Shown: positions 10,757 to 22,721, counted from the first letter of the stretch. The stretch is 64,000 nucleotides of DNA from Deroplatys truncata (GCA_030765065.1 CM060989.1:35827501-35891500); one strand, 5' to 3'. Program-made: numbers and translations. Notes: generated by a model from the letters alone, not told the origin.

Positions 10757-10788
10757 TGTGTGTATGTGTGTGTGTGTGTGTGTGTGTG
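10757..10788. repeat. (GT)n microsatellite
   Basis: A GTGTGTGT run inside the 3' UTR of the LINE remnant. It generates spurious frames on both strands. Confidence 0.9.
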
Positions 10789-11244
10789 GTTCAGAGTATT
10801 TTTCATTTTATATGTATGTATATAATTGGTGATTATAAACATAGTTGTTTCTGGTCGATTCTGCAAGTCACGTATATAGACCAGGTACGGTCTTATGACC
10901 CATGCGACTGTGTTATGCAATTAATGTAATACTAAGTACTTAATAAATACCACTACTACTACTTTTCTTTTCTTTGGAAGGGTTCTGTAAACTAGAGCTT
11001 TCAAAGCATGTCTTTTTACTAGAAAATAGTTCTAAAAATGAATTGAAAATATGTTGGAAATTCGGGCTTAGCAAAGAGGCGAAACGCTACAAAACAAAGA
11101 GAAAAAATAAAAGTAGATCAAAAGAAAAATACAAGAAAAATATAGAATAAGAGCAAGAAATAATTTAGAACAATAAAAAACTAAAGTGCTGTATGATAGG
11201 GAAGAGGGGAAGAAAACATGTTGTAATACCTGAAAAACACAGAC

Positions 11245-11425
11245 CGTGATGGCTCTGCGATAACCTGTGAACCTCGTATTTGGGGGGTGCAGGGTTTGAT
11301 TATCGTTGGTTCGGCCACTCTGAACGTGTTTTTTATAGTTTCCCCGGATCTGTAGACGAATGTTGAGGTGGTTCCCCTTCTACCACTAATTTCCTGTTCC
11401 CATCATTTACTTCCATCTGTTAGAG
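11245..11425 (+). repeat. Degenerate SINE-1-like element
   Basis: The head CGTGATGGCTCTGCGATAAC has an A-box-like TGGCTCTGCG and a decayed B box near 11291, followed by body words GTTTCCCCGGATC and CCTGTTCCCATCAT as in other SINE-1 copies. Strongly diverged. Confidence 0.5.
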
Positions 11426-12390
11426 ATGGCATTGTCAATTAACAAGAAAAAGGTAGAAAAATAAGCTTTTGAAGAATCGTTTGTAGAAGAATGAATAGAG
11501 AAATTCATGTGATTGTTACACATCGATGTAATTTATTTTCTTTCCGCTCAATGAGCGCTTTTGGTCTTGAGTCTAATACATTCATTTCTACAGCAAGCCA
11601 AAGTGAGGGTGAAATAGAATGACGAAGAGAAGCCCAATTATAATAGAACTCTTTAATCTTCTAGGATCGAAGCCTGGCCCCGACTATCAAGGCCAAAAGA
11701 AAGAGTGAAATAAATAAAACTACTAATAGGGCGTAGTAAGGCCAACAAAAATATCTGCATTCATTTCCAGTCACGTCTCGCATTCTTAGATAAAGTTAAT
11801 GTTTTATCTCCAAGTAGGAGAGAGCCCTTAGTCAGTAGATTGTAGCCAAATGCAGACATACTATACCTTGTCTCCAAACACGCGTCCCACAAAAGCGAGT
11901 TCTCAAATCCTTTGAGAAAAGCTGTAGTGGAAGGAAGCCATGATGTTGTTTTTCCCGCGAGGTTAGTAAATATTCATATCATGGGGAATTTTTCCCCTGG
12001 GTAGATATCCAATATTAAAGGCTTCTGAATATTTTGTTTGAAAGTGTTTTAAATGGCTTTTTTTCCTTGGTATTTTAAGTATTTTAATTCCTTATTCTTG
12101 ATCGCTATATCGAGTTTCCATTATAAGGAGTAGACCAGGGGCAGGTTGGAACAGTGATAGCAACAGGTATTGTTTGTTTAAATACTTTTTCGGACGTTTC
12201 CAATTATTTTGTGCACAGTGCTTTGTTTTATTATTGCCATTTAAGTGTTTAATTAACTTTAGACGTTATATCTTACTTTAACGACCTGTTGATGTGTTTT
12301 AAAAGAAACGTTACTCTGTATTAGGTGGTTTTACTATGAGGAATCTGTAATCATATATCTGAAGTGTTCTTAATAACTTGACCATGATAT
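11426..12390. other. Unassigned non-coding sequence
   Basis: No supported gene or repeat. AT-rich, with only short frames. Confidence 0.5.
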
Positions 12391-12901
12391 TGTTACAAGT
12401 TGGGGTGAAGGCCAAAAGGTTACCAGAAAATGATTAATTTAGATTACCCCAACACGCAGATGGGGGACCTTGGTGTGTAGATTAAAGGGGAAGACGTGGG
12501 TTTTATATTATACTGAAGGATTACATAACACACATTACCTTCACATACCTGAGATTTATTCACAAAGCGTTTGGTGACTCTACATAATGAATAAATGAAT
12601 CAGAATGAAGGGAATGTCACTAGAGCATAGACCGGCCACACACAACGTCTGGCTCCAACGACTACTTCTAATGTAGTGACGATATCTTAACCCCACCAAC
12701 CGTGTCTATCCGAAGCCAGACAGGGTTGACGTCATACCAGACAATTTCAAACAGACCTTTCCCTTCGACGTGGTCCGCACCGAATGGCAAGAAGACCGTT
12801 AAGCCGAAATACAACTGAGGAGACACAATAATGCTATTGGTAGCAACAATACAGCACAACAGTCCGTCTGGTAATGACAATAAAATTAATAATACGCCAC
12901 A
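12391..12901 (-). mobile_element. Solo LTR, family LTR-3, diverged copy
   Basis: In minus orientation it starts TGTGGCGTATTATTAATTTT and ends AACTTGTAACA. It is 511 bp, flanked by ATAT (12387-12390) and ACAT (12902-12905), a 4 bp duplication with one change. Near the 3' edge it shares CTTTTGGCCTTCACCCC with 61214-61731. The 70-codon frame at 12668-12880 is chance. Confidence 0.7.
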
Positions 12902-13119
12902 ACATTTCTTTTTAATAATTATTTAAAACACACCTGTTCGCTTACTAAGTTAAGTGCAGCTAGAAGGAATTGGCATGTTGGGATCTACTGGCTGTTCAGA
13001 GGAACTAGCAAATCATGAGAAATTTTCTGGCTAAAGTGCACAAAAGTGTATCGAGCTGAAAGGAGTTTATGTAGAGAAATAAACATGTTTTTCCCCAAAA
13101 TGTTTGTGTTTTCTTTGTT

Positions 13120-13149
13120 AGGTCGGGTACTTCTGGGACAGCCCTCGTA
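13120..13149. repeat. TA-inserting DNA transposon terminus
   Basis: Second copy of the terminus seen at 52-91, ending CCCTCGTA, followed by a (TCTG)n microsatellite at 13155-13185. Confidence 0.4.
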
Positions 13150-13154
13150 TCTAT

Positions 13155-13185
13155 ATATGTGTCTATCTGTCTGTCTGTCTGTCTG
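13155..13185. repeat. (TCTG)n microsatellite
   Basis: Tandem CTGT units, seen directly. Confidence 0.85.
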
Positions 13186-13187
13186 TA

Positions 13188-13249
13188 TATGCTGGGGTAA
13201 CTAAGATTTAATATCTAGCTGCAAACCTTTTTGGCCTCACCCCTTATAT
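13188..13249 (+). mobile_element. LTR-3 3'-end fragment
   Basis: Matches the reverse complement of 61214-61280: TGCTGGGGTAACTAAGATTT, then TTTTTGGCCTCACCCC. It is followed by ATAT at 13251-13254, so even this fragment keeps the family's usual flank on one side. Confidence 0.6.
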
Positions 13250-13254
13250 AAGAA

Positions 13255-13605
13255 TATACATTTTGTCATATAAACATCTTTACAATATAGTATTTTACTC
13301 AAAGGCGTTAGAGCCATTTTTCAGAAAATGAAAAATTTTGAAAAATCTTCCTTATAAATGGTAGTTTGGGTCCGGGAGACTTACGTAAATACCAAGTTTC
13401 GTATTTATCCATCTTTTCGTTTTTGAGTTATGCTGTTCACAGACTCACATAGACAAGACACTTACACACGGACTTTTGTCTAAAACGTTTTTTTTTATTC
13501 AGGGGCTTCAAAACATGTATTTCCAGTAAAATCTGATATCATCTTTTGAATAGAATGCAGTACCTTCTCTACCTACTATGTACGTGGTAAAGAAGTAAAA
13601 ATCCT
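13255..13605 (-). mobile_element. HEL-A repeat, partial
   Basis: Internal to 5' region in reverse: GGCGTTAGAGCCATTTTTCA, ATACCAAGTTTCGTATTTAT, CA-rich tract near 13450, and ACCTACTATGTACGTGGTAA at the end. Confidence 0.7.
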
Positions 13606-13613
13606 ACATTTTT

Positions 13614-13732
13614 TGGTTCAGGGGGCCTCAAAACACGTATTTCCGATGAAATCTCGACATCGAACTTTTTGTTGGAATGTAGTATTTTATTTACTTCAAG
13701 AGGGTACTAGAGAAAGTAAAACTATTTAAGCC
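13614..13732 (-). mobile_element. HEL-A 5'-end fragment
   Basis: A second 5' end directly after 13255-13605: GGGGGCCTCAAAACACGTAT to ACTAGAGAAAGTAAAA. Successive 5' ends like this occur elsewhere (54118-55135). Confidence 0.6.
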
Positions 13733-14224
13733 CATTAGTGGAAAAGGGAGAAAAGAAGGAATAAATAAAACACAATAAAATAAATAAACAGAGGTAGAGA
13801 AAGGTGCAACACAGAAAAATAAAATAAATAGAGGAAGGCTGGTAGGAAATGCAGGAATTCGAGAAAGAAGTATAGAAAAAAACAGGGAAAAATAGAAAAA
13901 AGTTAAAATAAAACAAGAAGGGACTGAGAAGGAAGAGTTGGAAAATCAGAGAAGAAAAATAAACAGCAGTATGGCCATCTCTAGAGTGAGGGGATTATGA
14001 AATTGAATTAAGTCTCGAGTACGGCCGGTGCTGGAAAATCTTCAGCCAATTCTGCCCTCCCCTATTTACATAAGCATCACGTAGCACAGTCGGGCCTTCA
14101 TTATCATCACTGGTGTGTTTTCATTTCCACTGCACCTTAGCACTAATACCTTTATTCTCTTTAGACTGATTTAGATAATAATTAGTATTTGGTGAAGATG
14201 AGTTTGATTATTCTCTATTACTTA
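13733..14224. other. Unassigned A/G-rich sequence
   Basis: Purine-rich on the plus strand to about 13970. The 64-codon minus-strand frame here is low-complexity. Nothing supported. Confidence 0.5.
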
Positions 14225-15055
14225 CTCTACTACATAGAGTAAGTAGGGGAAGTATTGTATTCCACCCAAAAATTCGATACCGAGATTTCACCGGAAATAT
14301 ATGTTTTTCGGCGCCCTGAATTCAAAAAAAGCATTTTTGGAAACATGTCCGTGTGTGTCAGTGTGTGAACAGCACAACTCAGAAACGAACAGCCGGATAA
14401 ACACCAAACTTGGTATTTAGGTTCAGTATCTTCCAGAGATGCGACACGAAGGTTTTCAAGAAAATCCCCCTCCCAGATTACCCTTTACATGGAAAATTTT
14501 TCGATTTTTTTTTTTAGAAAATGGCTCTAAAGGTTTTGATTAAAATATCATATGTTTAAGATATTTTCATGACAAATGAAATGTATATCTCGAATTTTCT
14601 GGGAATGTCTCCAAAATTATTCTTCATTGTGGACGACTTTTGCATAACTGGTAAACCATAAGAGATAGACAAAATTTTACTACACAAAAAATGTAGATCG
14701 CGTTAAAATACACAATTTATGTCATATACTTTTTTTGTTGAGTGAACCATTTTCGAGATATTACTTGTTATTCCCTTAAATTTTCCAATACTTATACTTT
14801 TTCTCATATTCGTTATTCATTTTTTTTGTCCCGGTAATGCAAAGAGAATGGAATGCTCCACATAGCAACCAGCTCTTAAAATATTTGTCTGTCGCTTAAA
14901 GCCTAGCAATTCCCCTTGCATCTACAAGAGAATTAGCATTAAGATTAGCATCTCGATTAACATGAAGTAGATGGAGAATAAGCGCATGTAAAAATAGTTT
15001 GTACAAAAGTTGAGAAAGTCATGTGAGTGTAACACATCAGAATTTTTTAACGCAT
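14225..15055 (+). mobile_element. HEL-A repeat, near full length
   Basis: Starts ACTTACTCTACTACATAGAG and ends GTTGAGAAAGTCATGTGAGT followed by CACATCAGAATTTTTT, with the 3' hairpin intact. It belongs to the common subfamily with TTGTACAAAAG before the 3' subterminal repeat. Confidence 0.8.
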
Positions 15056-15119
15056 TTTACTGCTTTTGCCAATTTCTAAGGTGTTTGTATCAAGACAGCT
15101 GTGGGTTCTAAGTCAGTCA

Positions 15120-15320
15120 AGCCACCGATGCTCGTAGTCGAGGTCGTTAAGGCATGGACTCGTGAACAGGAGGTCTGCGGCTCATATCCCACCAGGACCG
15201 TCGTTCCTGTTAGGTTTTATCCAGGTTTTACTCAGTCCTTGTAACTGTTAAATGCCGGGGAGGCACCGTAAACTAAGGCCTGGAACGCTTCCCTTCCCAG
15301 TAATACCACTTCATTTCATG
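15120..15320 (+). repeat. tRNA-Ser/Leu-like SINE
   Basis: The head GTAGTCGAGGTCGTTAAGGC resembles the D-arm of a class II tRNA (Ser/Leu type). A decayed B box (GCTCATATCCC) and the body AGGTTTTATCCAGG follow. The A box and a long variable-arm-like stretch support a tRNA origin. This head is different from SINE-1 and SINE-2. Confidence 0.5.
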
Positions 15321-15749
15321 CATGCTCAATGTCACCGCCTGTGGTGCCGCATGAACGGGCGTTGAACACTTTACGAAACTGAGTAAGTGTAGTATAGAAG
15401 TAAATTAATAATATCTCATTTCACTTGAATTCTGTTAATTGAGAAGGTAGGTTGAAGAAGGGCCTATGTACTCATGAGTCCTTTTTCTGTAGAGCTGAAA
15501 ATTATATCCGCCATACTTTTGTTAATACTTCTGCCAAGTTTGGTTTCAATATTTCAATTGTATGTGTTGGTACACTTGATTCAATAAAAGAACGTAATAG
15601 TTGTTTATACACGATTTTGTTCAGTTTGCCTGCCGATACTCTGCCTGGTTCTGCTGAGGTGGAACCATTGGCTCTATAGGAAATATCAAACGCGCTATAA
15701 AACAATTAAGGATAAGAAGAGAGAAATAAAAAGAAGGAATGTTTAACAG
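15321..15749. other. Unassigned sequence
   Basis: Two opposite frames at 15452-15705 overlap. Neither matches a family I know. Confidence 0.4.
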
Positions 15750-17708
15750 TAGTGATGGGACGTTGCCACTATTTCTCGATACTCGATACTGATACTGGTT
15801 TTTGAATACCGATATTCCATACTCACTTTATAAAAACTGTAAAGGTGATAGCTTGTTCACTAAATTATATTCTTATTGGTAGTTTTCTGTATATAAACGC
15901 ACGTAACCAACTTTCTATTCTATGCGAATTCCGAAATTGTTTCTCTTTGACATCCTCCGATTGGCAGCATTTTTTATCTTGATAAGTTTACAGGTAATAT
16001 ATCCCTTATTGTTTGTCAAGGCTAATAATAATAATAATAACAATATGAAGAAGTTAATTTGTTGTAGGAGCTTGCACCACGCTTTGGGGTCAAGTTGTAG
16101 TAGTTTGTATTGAAGGAGTTGTATTATATTTCAACTGTTGGGGAGCTGAACTTGTAGCACGTATAGTACCTGCTTTCCGGTAGCCTTCGCCCCAAATGTA
16201 CTTTCAGGTGACCTTTGCCCCAAGTTTTAAACAAAATATTAACTTTGTAATTAAATTGTTTCTTTAAATATTTAATATTTATGTTTCCCTCGGCTGCGTC
16301 AGTATTATTTTAGACACATGGATATCTTGGTAGGGCGTGATGCGACAAGAATGTAGGCTTACACAGATTATAATTTTTACTTCACTCCTTTTATTAAATA
16401 CTTGATACGATTTAAATAACACTTCACTGATATAGGGAGCTGTGAGATTCTTTAATTAATTAATTTGTACTTTTAACACGTAAACTTATTTTTCGTCTCA
16501 CACGAATACGTATTAAATTTCTTGAGGACACTTTTTGCGCCTGGTTACAATCACTGTCTGCAGGCAACTGAATTGATTTCAACCGTCTATACTTGTAAAT
16601 TTCTGTATTCCAAGTCTCTGATTGGCTAATCCTAGTCCAATAGAATACCTTCATTTAACTAAAGCTTTTTCTGGTTGTTGATTAGCCATTTTTAAACTGT
16701 CTCAAAATTTACATTATTGCTGCTCTAAAAATGACTAGTAGCATTTAAACTTCCTTACTCATTATTGCCTCAAGGTTACCTCATTGTTAGCAACTTTAAA
16801 CCTATTTCTCACAGCTCCTACATTATTAAATTACGTAATGCATTCACATAACATTATTGAACATGCATACAGTAATATAAGCATATACAATGACTGTTAC
16901 ATACATTTTACAAATTATTACATACACATATGGCTTCAAGCTGGGCTATTATTCAAATATATATTTATATAATTTGATTAAAATCTTTAAGTGTTAAAAA
17001 TACATTTAATAATAATACATTTTCTTTGCTTCACATTTTATATAACTATATTTTGTGCTGAAAAATATCTTTTTAAGGATTTTCTATTCATAAAAAAAAT
17101 TACTAGAGATTTTTCTTTACTCTGCAATCTTGAAAATATAAACAAATATATTACATGACACTCAAACAACTAAAAATAACAAATATTTCCACGCGCTGCA
17201 TTATCTCACGTCTTGAGTTTTGATTTGTTTCTGCTGGATTCACAGATTTTGGTCATCGAAGCAGGTAAATGTAATGGCTGAGAGTGTGTCACCAAGCCAG
17301 GCTATTGCAGAAACGTGATTTAGTGCGTCAGCTAAATCAACTTCATTCTCAACTCAGCTAACGCAGCATATAAATGAGAACTTCTTCTACTTCCCCCATT
17401 GTTTTACATGTTTTCATTTAGACACAAGGGTCTTTGGAATGTTGCATTCATCCACAGGAAACGCAGTCAAGGTCTATCAAGAACTATAGTGCAGCAACTC
17501 TATAGAGACACGTGCAAGGCAATAAAGGGAAGTCTCGACTCCTTTCATTCCTTATATCGCATAAAGTTAAACGCAACAGTAATGCAAAACTTAAACATTT
17601 AAAAGTATCGAACAGGTATTGAAGGTTTATCTCAAAATATTAGACATACCTCGATACCACCGAGTATCGAAAGTATCGAGGTTCGACGGTATCGAGATCC
17701 CATTTCTA
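15750..17708. mobile_element. Non-autonomous hAT-like DNA transposon with nested LTR
   Basis: Inverted ends TAGTGATGGGA (15750) and, in reverse, TAGAAATGGGA (17708), each followed by TCGATAC-rich sequence. They are flanked by TTTAACAG and TTTAATGG, which agree at six of eight positions as an aged 8 bp duplication. The TAGNGNTGGG ends and 8 bp duplication are hAT hallmarks. No transposase is visible. About half of the length is the LTR-2 insertion at 16046-17008. A (AAT)n run lies at 16022-16040. Confidence 0.6.
16046..17008 (-). mobile_element. Solo LTR, family LTR-2
   Basis: Reverse copy of the unit at 8445-9361, including AGCCTACATTCTTGTCGCA-like, GACGCAGCCGAGG and the R/U5 region. Its 3' edge, in minus orientation, contains cassettes at 16132-16152 (diverged) and 16072-16094 (TTGACCCCAAAGCGTGGTGC) and ends TTCTTCA at 16046. 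The 5' edge near 17008 is diverged, so the target duplication is unclear. Confidence 0.75.
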
Positions 17709-18149
17709 TTTAATGGTATTATCAACATAAGTTAAATAAAGATACAAAAGCACCGAAAGAATGGAAAACTTTAAAGGGGAAGTATTAAAAGAGAATAACT
17801 ATTATATGTAGTGAGGAAAGAAACTGTTTATAGGAAACAGAATAGGTTAGGAAGGAAGGTTTTGTTAGGTGCAGGCGCCTTCAAGCGATAGGATAACAAT
17901 AGAATTTAGGGAACTTTAACAGACGAAAACTTCGACAATTCTGGGGAAATCATAGTGACCTGAAATCAGTCAAGCGAACAGAGAATTAAATTAAGCGAAA
18001 TAATATAACTGCACACGCTATATACTGTAACTCTGTATAGAAATAAATTGAAATCTGTCACACGAACCAATAAAAGCAATCAAAACCAGGTAAATAGAAA
18101 GGAATCTAAAGAAACAGAAACTGGGCATGAAATTGTTATCCTAGAAGCA
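17709..18149. other. Unassigned non-coding sequence
   Basis: Nothing supported. Confidence 0.5.
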
Positions 18150-18690
18150 CCGAGCGGGATGGCTCAGGAAGTTACGTCTGTGGCCCGCATTCAGGAGGTC
18201 CCGGGATCGATCCCGGCAACCGTCCATGGGCTTTTCGTGCTCTTCCCGGGTCGCCAGGCATATGCTGCGATGGTTCATGTTCTAACACGACTCTCCTTCC
18301 TCTCATTTCCTATACTCATCATCTTCCTTGTCACCTGTTTCAGAGTTGTAGGACCAGGTGACGGCCTTCGGCGGATTGCGGTTGGGCGGTGTCTTGCGCT
18401 CTCTAAAGGTTTATTACCTTACGTCGCTGCGGTACCGCTCAGTTAGATCTCTCCTCAGCGTAGGGCTCCGTTCCAGGGAACCCTGGAGTTTGGTGACTTG
18501 TGGTCGGGGACGGATGCGTTCTATCTGGAAACGTTAGGGACCTCGTCGGCATCCGGAGCTTGTCGTCCTTTGGGTCTCTCCCCTCATCCCTCCCAGGGGT
18601 CACTTGGAAGCACAAAAACACAATGGACCGACTGGCCTGTGCTCCGCCCCGGTTCCGGGTTTTTTTTAATTGGTGTGGCCACGCCTCCGC
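18150..18690 (+). repeat. Long tRNA-derived SINE (SINE-1)
   Basis: Starts CCGAGCGGGATGGCTCAGGA, so it has an A box (TGGCTCAGGAAG), and has a B box GGGATCGATCCC near 18203. A long body follows: TCCATGGGCTTTTCGTG, TCATCATCTTCCTTGTCACC, GTTGTAGGACCAGGTGACGG, ATCTGGAAACGTTAGGG, TGCTCCGCCCCGGTT. The same order appears at 55547-56062, in part at 30178-30775, and in reverse at 41200 and 41868. The several 60-134 codon frames across it overlap in both strands and are not genes. The 3' boundary is approximate. Confidence 0.75.
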
Positions 18691-18999
18691 CACACCAGGT
18701 GACGATCATTCGAAAGGGATATACATCGCCTCCCCTACCATGCACTAACTACTCTACGGTGATGGAAGGGAAAAACGATGGTAAGGTGGAGTCCGGTACC
18801 GCCGAAGCAAGCCGAATGTTAGTGGGTGATTTTCTAAAAAGGCGCCTGCATACAAGGGAGTATGCAGACAGAGTGGAGGTCAGGTACTGGCCTTGGCGAT
18901 AGCACAGACCAGGAACCTGTGGTTAGTAGTGGTAGTCATGCTCATGCTAAGAGGATTGAGGTGATGGTATCATGCTCATAGAATAATTGATGGTGGTAC
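18691..18999. other. Unassigned sequence between SINE-1 and LINE
   Basis: No recognised element, although it includes a GTTAGTAGTGGTAGTCATGC tract. It may be LINE 3' flank. Confidence 0.35.
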
Positions 19000-20817
19000 T
19001 TACAGTTTTATGGAGGCCTCGGCCGGAGAGGGGGCCGATGTTGTCTATCCCAGCTGGCTGCTGTTTGTTCTGAAAGCAAAGAGAGGGGAAAGAGGGAAGG
19101 GGAAAGGGGTAGGACATATTATTTACACTCTGAAATATATATTTTATGTTTGATATTGTTTTTCTTTCTTTTTTTGTTTTTTTTCTATTATTTATTTTTT
19201 TTAATTTTATTTTGAGATTATTCTAAGGGTCAGGGATAGACTGCCTTAAGAAAGGCTAGTCTGCATGTGCAGGAGACTACTGTTCTGCTGCACTGCCTTA
19301 AAAGGCAGTGACGGAGTGGTGCTGTACAGTCCGCTCGTGTCCCGGTCGTTGCCATGGTCGTCATGTGTTTGGGGCTGCCTTCTCGCCCCGATCCGCCCCG
19401 GGTGGGGAAGTCATCCGCCCGGGGTCTTCAAGGCGTCTGCTGGATGTGGCTTCAAGGTGGTACGAGGCTGTTTAGGTATTCCAGGATGGCCTCGTTGTCA
19501 TCTGTTATGTGGCGATTTAGGGGGGTGCTTCTGTTGAACAGCGATAGTGGTCGTTTGTGTTTGTCCGTGGTTGTGTCGTATTGGCCCAAATCGCGGATGG
19601 TCGGGTTGTTGTTACCTTGGGCTTGTTTGTACATGTTGGCTGCAAGTTTCTTTATAAACTCCTCTACTGTGTGCATTTTGGTGTCTGCGTGAAGCGCATC
19701 CAATGGGACTACTCTAGGTGTCTTTGTGATGATTCTAAGAGCTTTATTTTGTAGCAATTGGAGACCTTTAATATGTGTTTGGGCGCAGTGGCCCCACGCT
19801 GGGACAGCATAAGAAATAACTGGCCTAATTAGGCTTTTGTAAAGGGTTAGTCCCATGCTTTGGTTGGCTGAGCTTGTACGGTTAAGCATAGGGTACAGGG
19901 CGTCTAACTGCTGGTTTGCCTGTCGCCTTACTATGGCTTTATGTTCGCAAAGGTGAGCTTGGAGTCCAGGGTTACCCCTAGATACTTATTTGTCCAGTTT
20001 AAGGTGTCGCTATAGAATTTCAACGGCGTGGTTTTATTAAAGTGTTTGATTCTTTTGGAGAATAGTGCCGCCTGCGATTTCGCTGCACTTATCTTAATTC
20101 TCCATTTGGTGAGCCACGGTTCTAGGGCTCCTAGCGATCTTTGTAGCCTCTGTACAATCAATCCTGGTTTCCAGGATTGCGCTAACATGGCAGTGTCATC
20201 GGTGTATACGGACAATTTTGTTCCCTCTGTTTTGGGGATATCATCAATAAAAATGTTAAATAACACGGGACCCAGCAGACTACCTTGTGGGACCCCTGCT
20301 TCTATTCCCCGGGAGGTCGAGCTCCTGCCTTCAATGGTGACCGCAAATGTCCTCCCGGTTAGGTAGTGGGCAATGAGCTTGATCATGGCGTCATTGAAGT
20401 TCAGGTCTTTCATCTTGCTTACGAGCCCGGTATGGTAAACTGTGTCAAAAGCGCGTTGCACATCTAGGAATAGTACCCCGGTGGATTTCTTTTCGTTGAA
20501 ACCACGCGTTATATGTTCGATTGTTCGTGTTAATTGTAATGTTGTCGAGTGGCTGGCACGAAAGCCGAATTGCTCGTTTATTAGGATTGAGTGCTTTTTA
20601 ATATGGGCATTTAGTCGTTTCTGGATGACCTTCTCCACTACCTTGCTGGTCGTTTTGAGTAGGCTGATCGGCGTGTAGTTGCCTGGGTCGGTGTGATCTT
20701 TGCCTGCTTCGGGAACATGAGCACATTTGCCTGTTTCCAGCATTGAGGGAAGTGCCCTTTCTGTAGGCAGTAATTGCTTATGTCACATAGGAGGCTGAGG
20801 TTCTCTCCCTGATACGT
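19000..20817 (-). mobile_element. 5'-truncated jockey-like LINE
   Basis: The reverse-oriented element holds RT coding remains at 19452-20817 and a 3' UTR from 19451 down to about 19000, including an A-rich block at 19150-19210. The 5' end is cut within the RT domain near 20817. The exact 3' end was not resolved. Confidence 0.7.
19452..20817 (-). pseudogene. Reverse transcriptase remnant, jockey-like
   Basis: The frame 19931-20743 encodes most of an RT domain. It has DPGNYTPISLLKTTSKVVEK, then EQFGFRASHSTTLQL, motif A LFLDVQRAFDTV, motif B GVPQGSLLGPVLFNIFIDD and motif C SVYTDDTAML. The usual catalytic Y-A-D-D box reads Y-T-D-D here. The thumb and C-terminal segment (NKYLGVTLDSKLTF, then 19452-19889 with LTLYKSLIRPVISYAVPAWG) is in another frame, so a frameshift lies between about 19890 and 19931. 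Upstream of 20700 the frame also shifts (LSLLCDISNYCLQKGHFPQC). This is an LTR-less retroelement reverse transcriptase that no longer makes full-length protein. Confidence 0.85.
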
Positions 20818-21303
20818 ACATTTATACCTTTACCTTTAGCCTAGAAGTCCAGTTTCTGACGGTAGTCAACCTTAACTATTTAACTGGGAGTTGCAGTAGG
20901 CAAGTGCGAAGTTGGTGTTCGGGAGTAAGGAAAGACTCGTTCTAAGTGCGGAAATACAGAAAGGGGCAGTTATGGAGTAATTAGCAGTGTTTATTTACCT
21001 CCGGTGCACACGCCCCCTGAGAAGTAAGACCCTCAGTTCCAAGAAATTCTCCTGAGGATAATTACCTGCCTTACCGGAGCTTCAAAACGCATTTCGCTTT
21101 AAACTCCCTCCATCAAACAGAGCCTATTCGCACTACGTCATTTCTAATCAAGTATTGAAACAAAATAAAGATAGAAGTAAAGTGTTGAAAGAAATTTGTA
21201 AGTAGAGAAGAAGGGTAGAAAGAAAGTAGGGTGGTAATTACATGAGTACTACTGAAAATATATTTTCTTCTATTAGTAACTGCTCTAAGGCTGGGTGTTT
21301 TAA
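20818..21303. other. Unassigned non-coding sequence
   Basis: Nothing supported. Confidence 0.5.
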
Positions 21304-22545
21304 CTTAGTATTATCTCTACTACGTATAGTAAGTAGGGGAAGTATTGTATTTCACCCAAAAATTCGATACCGAGATTTCACCGGAAATACATTTTTGAGA
21401 CCCCTTGAATCCAAAAAAAAGCATTTTTGGAAACATGCCCGTGTGTGTGTGTCTGTGAACAGCATAACTCCGATACAAACAGTCGGATAAACACCAAACT
21501 TGGTATTTAGGTTCAGCATCTTCCAGAGATGTGACACAAAGATTTTCAAGAAAATCCCCCACCCCAGATTACCCTTTACATGGAACATTCTTCGAAAATT
21601 TTAATTTTCACAAAAATGGCTCAAACGATTTTGATAAAAATATCATACGTTTGAAATATTTTCATGACAAATAAAATATATATCTTGAATTTTCTGGGAA
21701 TGTCTCCAAAAGTATTTTTCATTGTGAACGACTTTTGTATAACTGGGAAACCATAAGAGATAGACAAAATTTTAATACACAAAAAGTGTAGATTGCGTTA
21801 AAATACACAATTTGTGCCATATACATTCTTTTTGTTGAGTGAGCCATTTTCGAGCTATTGCTTGTTATTCCCTTAAATTTTTGAATACTTATTTTCTCAA
21901 ATGGGAATTCGTTATTCATTTTTTTTGTCTTGGATATGCAAAGAGTATTAATCTGTGGCAAAGAGAATGGTGCTGCACATAGCAACCAGCTATTAAGAGT
22001 AATGTCTATGCTTAAAGGCTACTGTATTTCTATATTGCCCTTGTAAATATATTCCCCTTACATCTACAAGAAAATTAGCAATAGGATAGAGTCTTCAAAT
22101 GTTTATCTCGATTAACATGAAGTAGATGGAGAATAATCCTTTGTAAAAATAGTTTGTACAAGAGTAGAGAAAGTCATGTTAGTGTAACACATCAGATTTT
22201 TTGTCTTTGATATGCAAAGAGTATTAATCTGTGGCAAAGGGAATGGTGCTGCACATAGCAACCAGCTATTAAGAGTAATGTCTATGCTTTAAGGCTACTG
22301 TATTTCTATATTGATCTTGCAAATACAAAACAAGGGGAACATAGCACCCCTTAAGCGATAGTAAAATATTTTTAGAACTGGTCGCTATGTGTAAAATGTA
22401 ATTCTATTTGCATGTCAAAAGATCGTTTCTGCAAATGTTTATCTCGATTAATATGAAATAGATGGAGAGTAAGAGTTTGTAAAAATAGTTTGTACAAGAG
22501 TAGAGAAAGTCATTGAGTGTAACACATCAGATTTTTTTTAGACAG
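21304..22545 (+). mobile_element. HEL-A repeat with duplicated 3' end
   Basis: A complete copy from CTCTACTACGTATAGTAAGT to a first 3' terminus at about 22203 (GTAGAGAAAGTCATGTTAGT, CACATCAGATTTTTT). About 340 bp of 3' sequence is then repeated, starting again at ATATGCAAAGAGTATTAATC and ending in a second terminus at 22545. Each 3' end has the subterminal repeat; the second hairpin is shortened. The copy at 27491-28735 has the same arrangement in reverse. Confidence 0.85.
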
Positions 22546-22717
22546 CATGGCCTAAAAATAGAACTTCTAACACAGAGCAAACGAAATACAATCCTTATTG
22601 TGACCAACTTTGGTTTCAAGTCCAATCACATGGCAGCTCCCTTTGTATTTGCACATGTTTAATAGCTTGATTTGATTTGATTAGGTTTTATTTTTCATTA
22701 TATCTTTTTACAGATTA

Positions 22718-22721
22718 ATTT
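22718..22721. other. Target-site duplication ATTT, left
   Basis: Matches 27187-27190 on the other side of the LTR-1 element. Confidence 0.65.

Noticed and set aside
10573-10929. Overlapping 115- and 62-codon frames
   Set aside because: Both pass through the (GT)n tract in a LINE 3' UTR and read as dipeptide repeats.
18048-18902. 132- and 134-codon frames as genes
   Set aside because: They lie over a SINE-1 with A and B boxes and overlap frames on both strands. No domain is visible.
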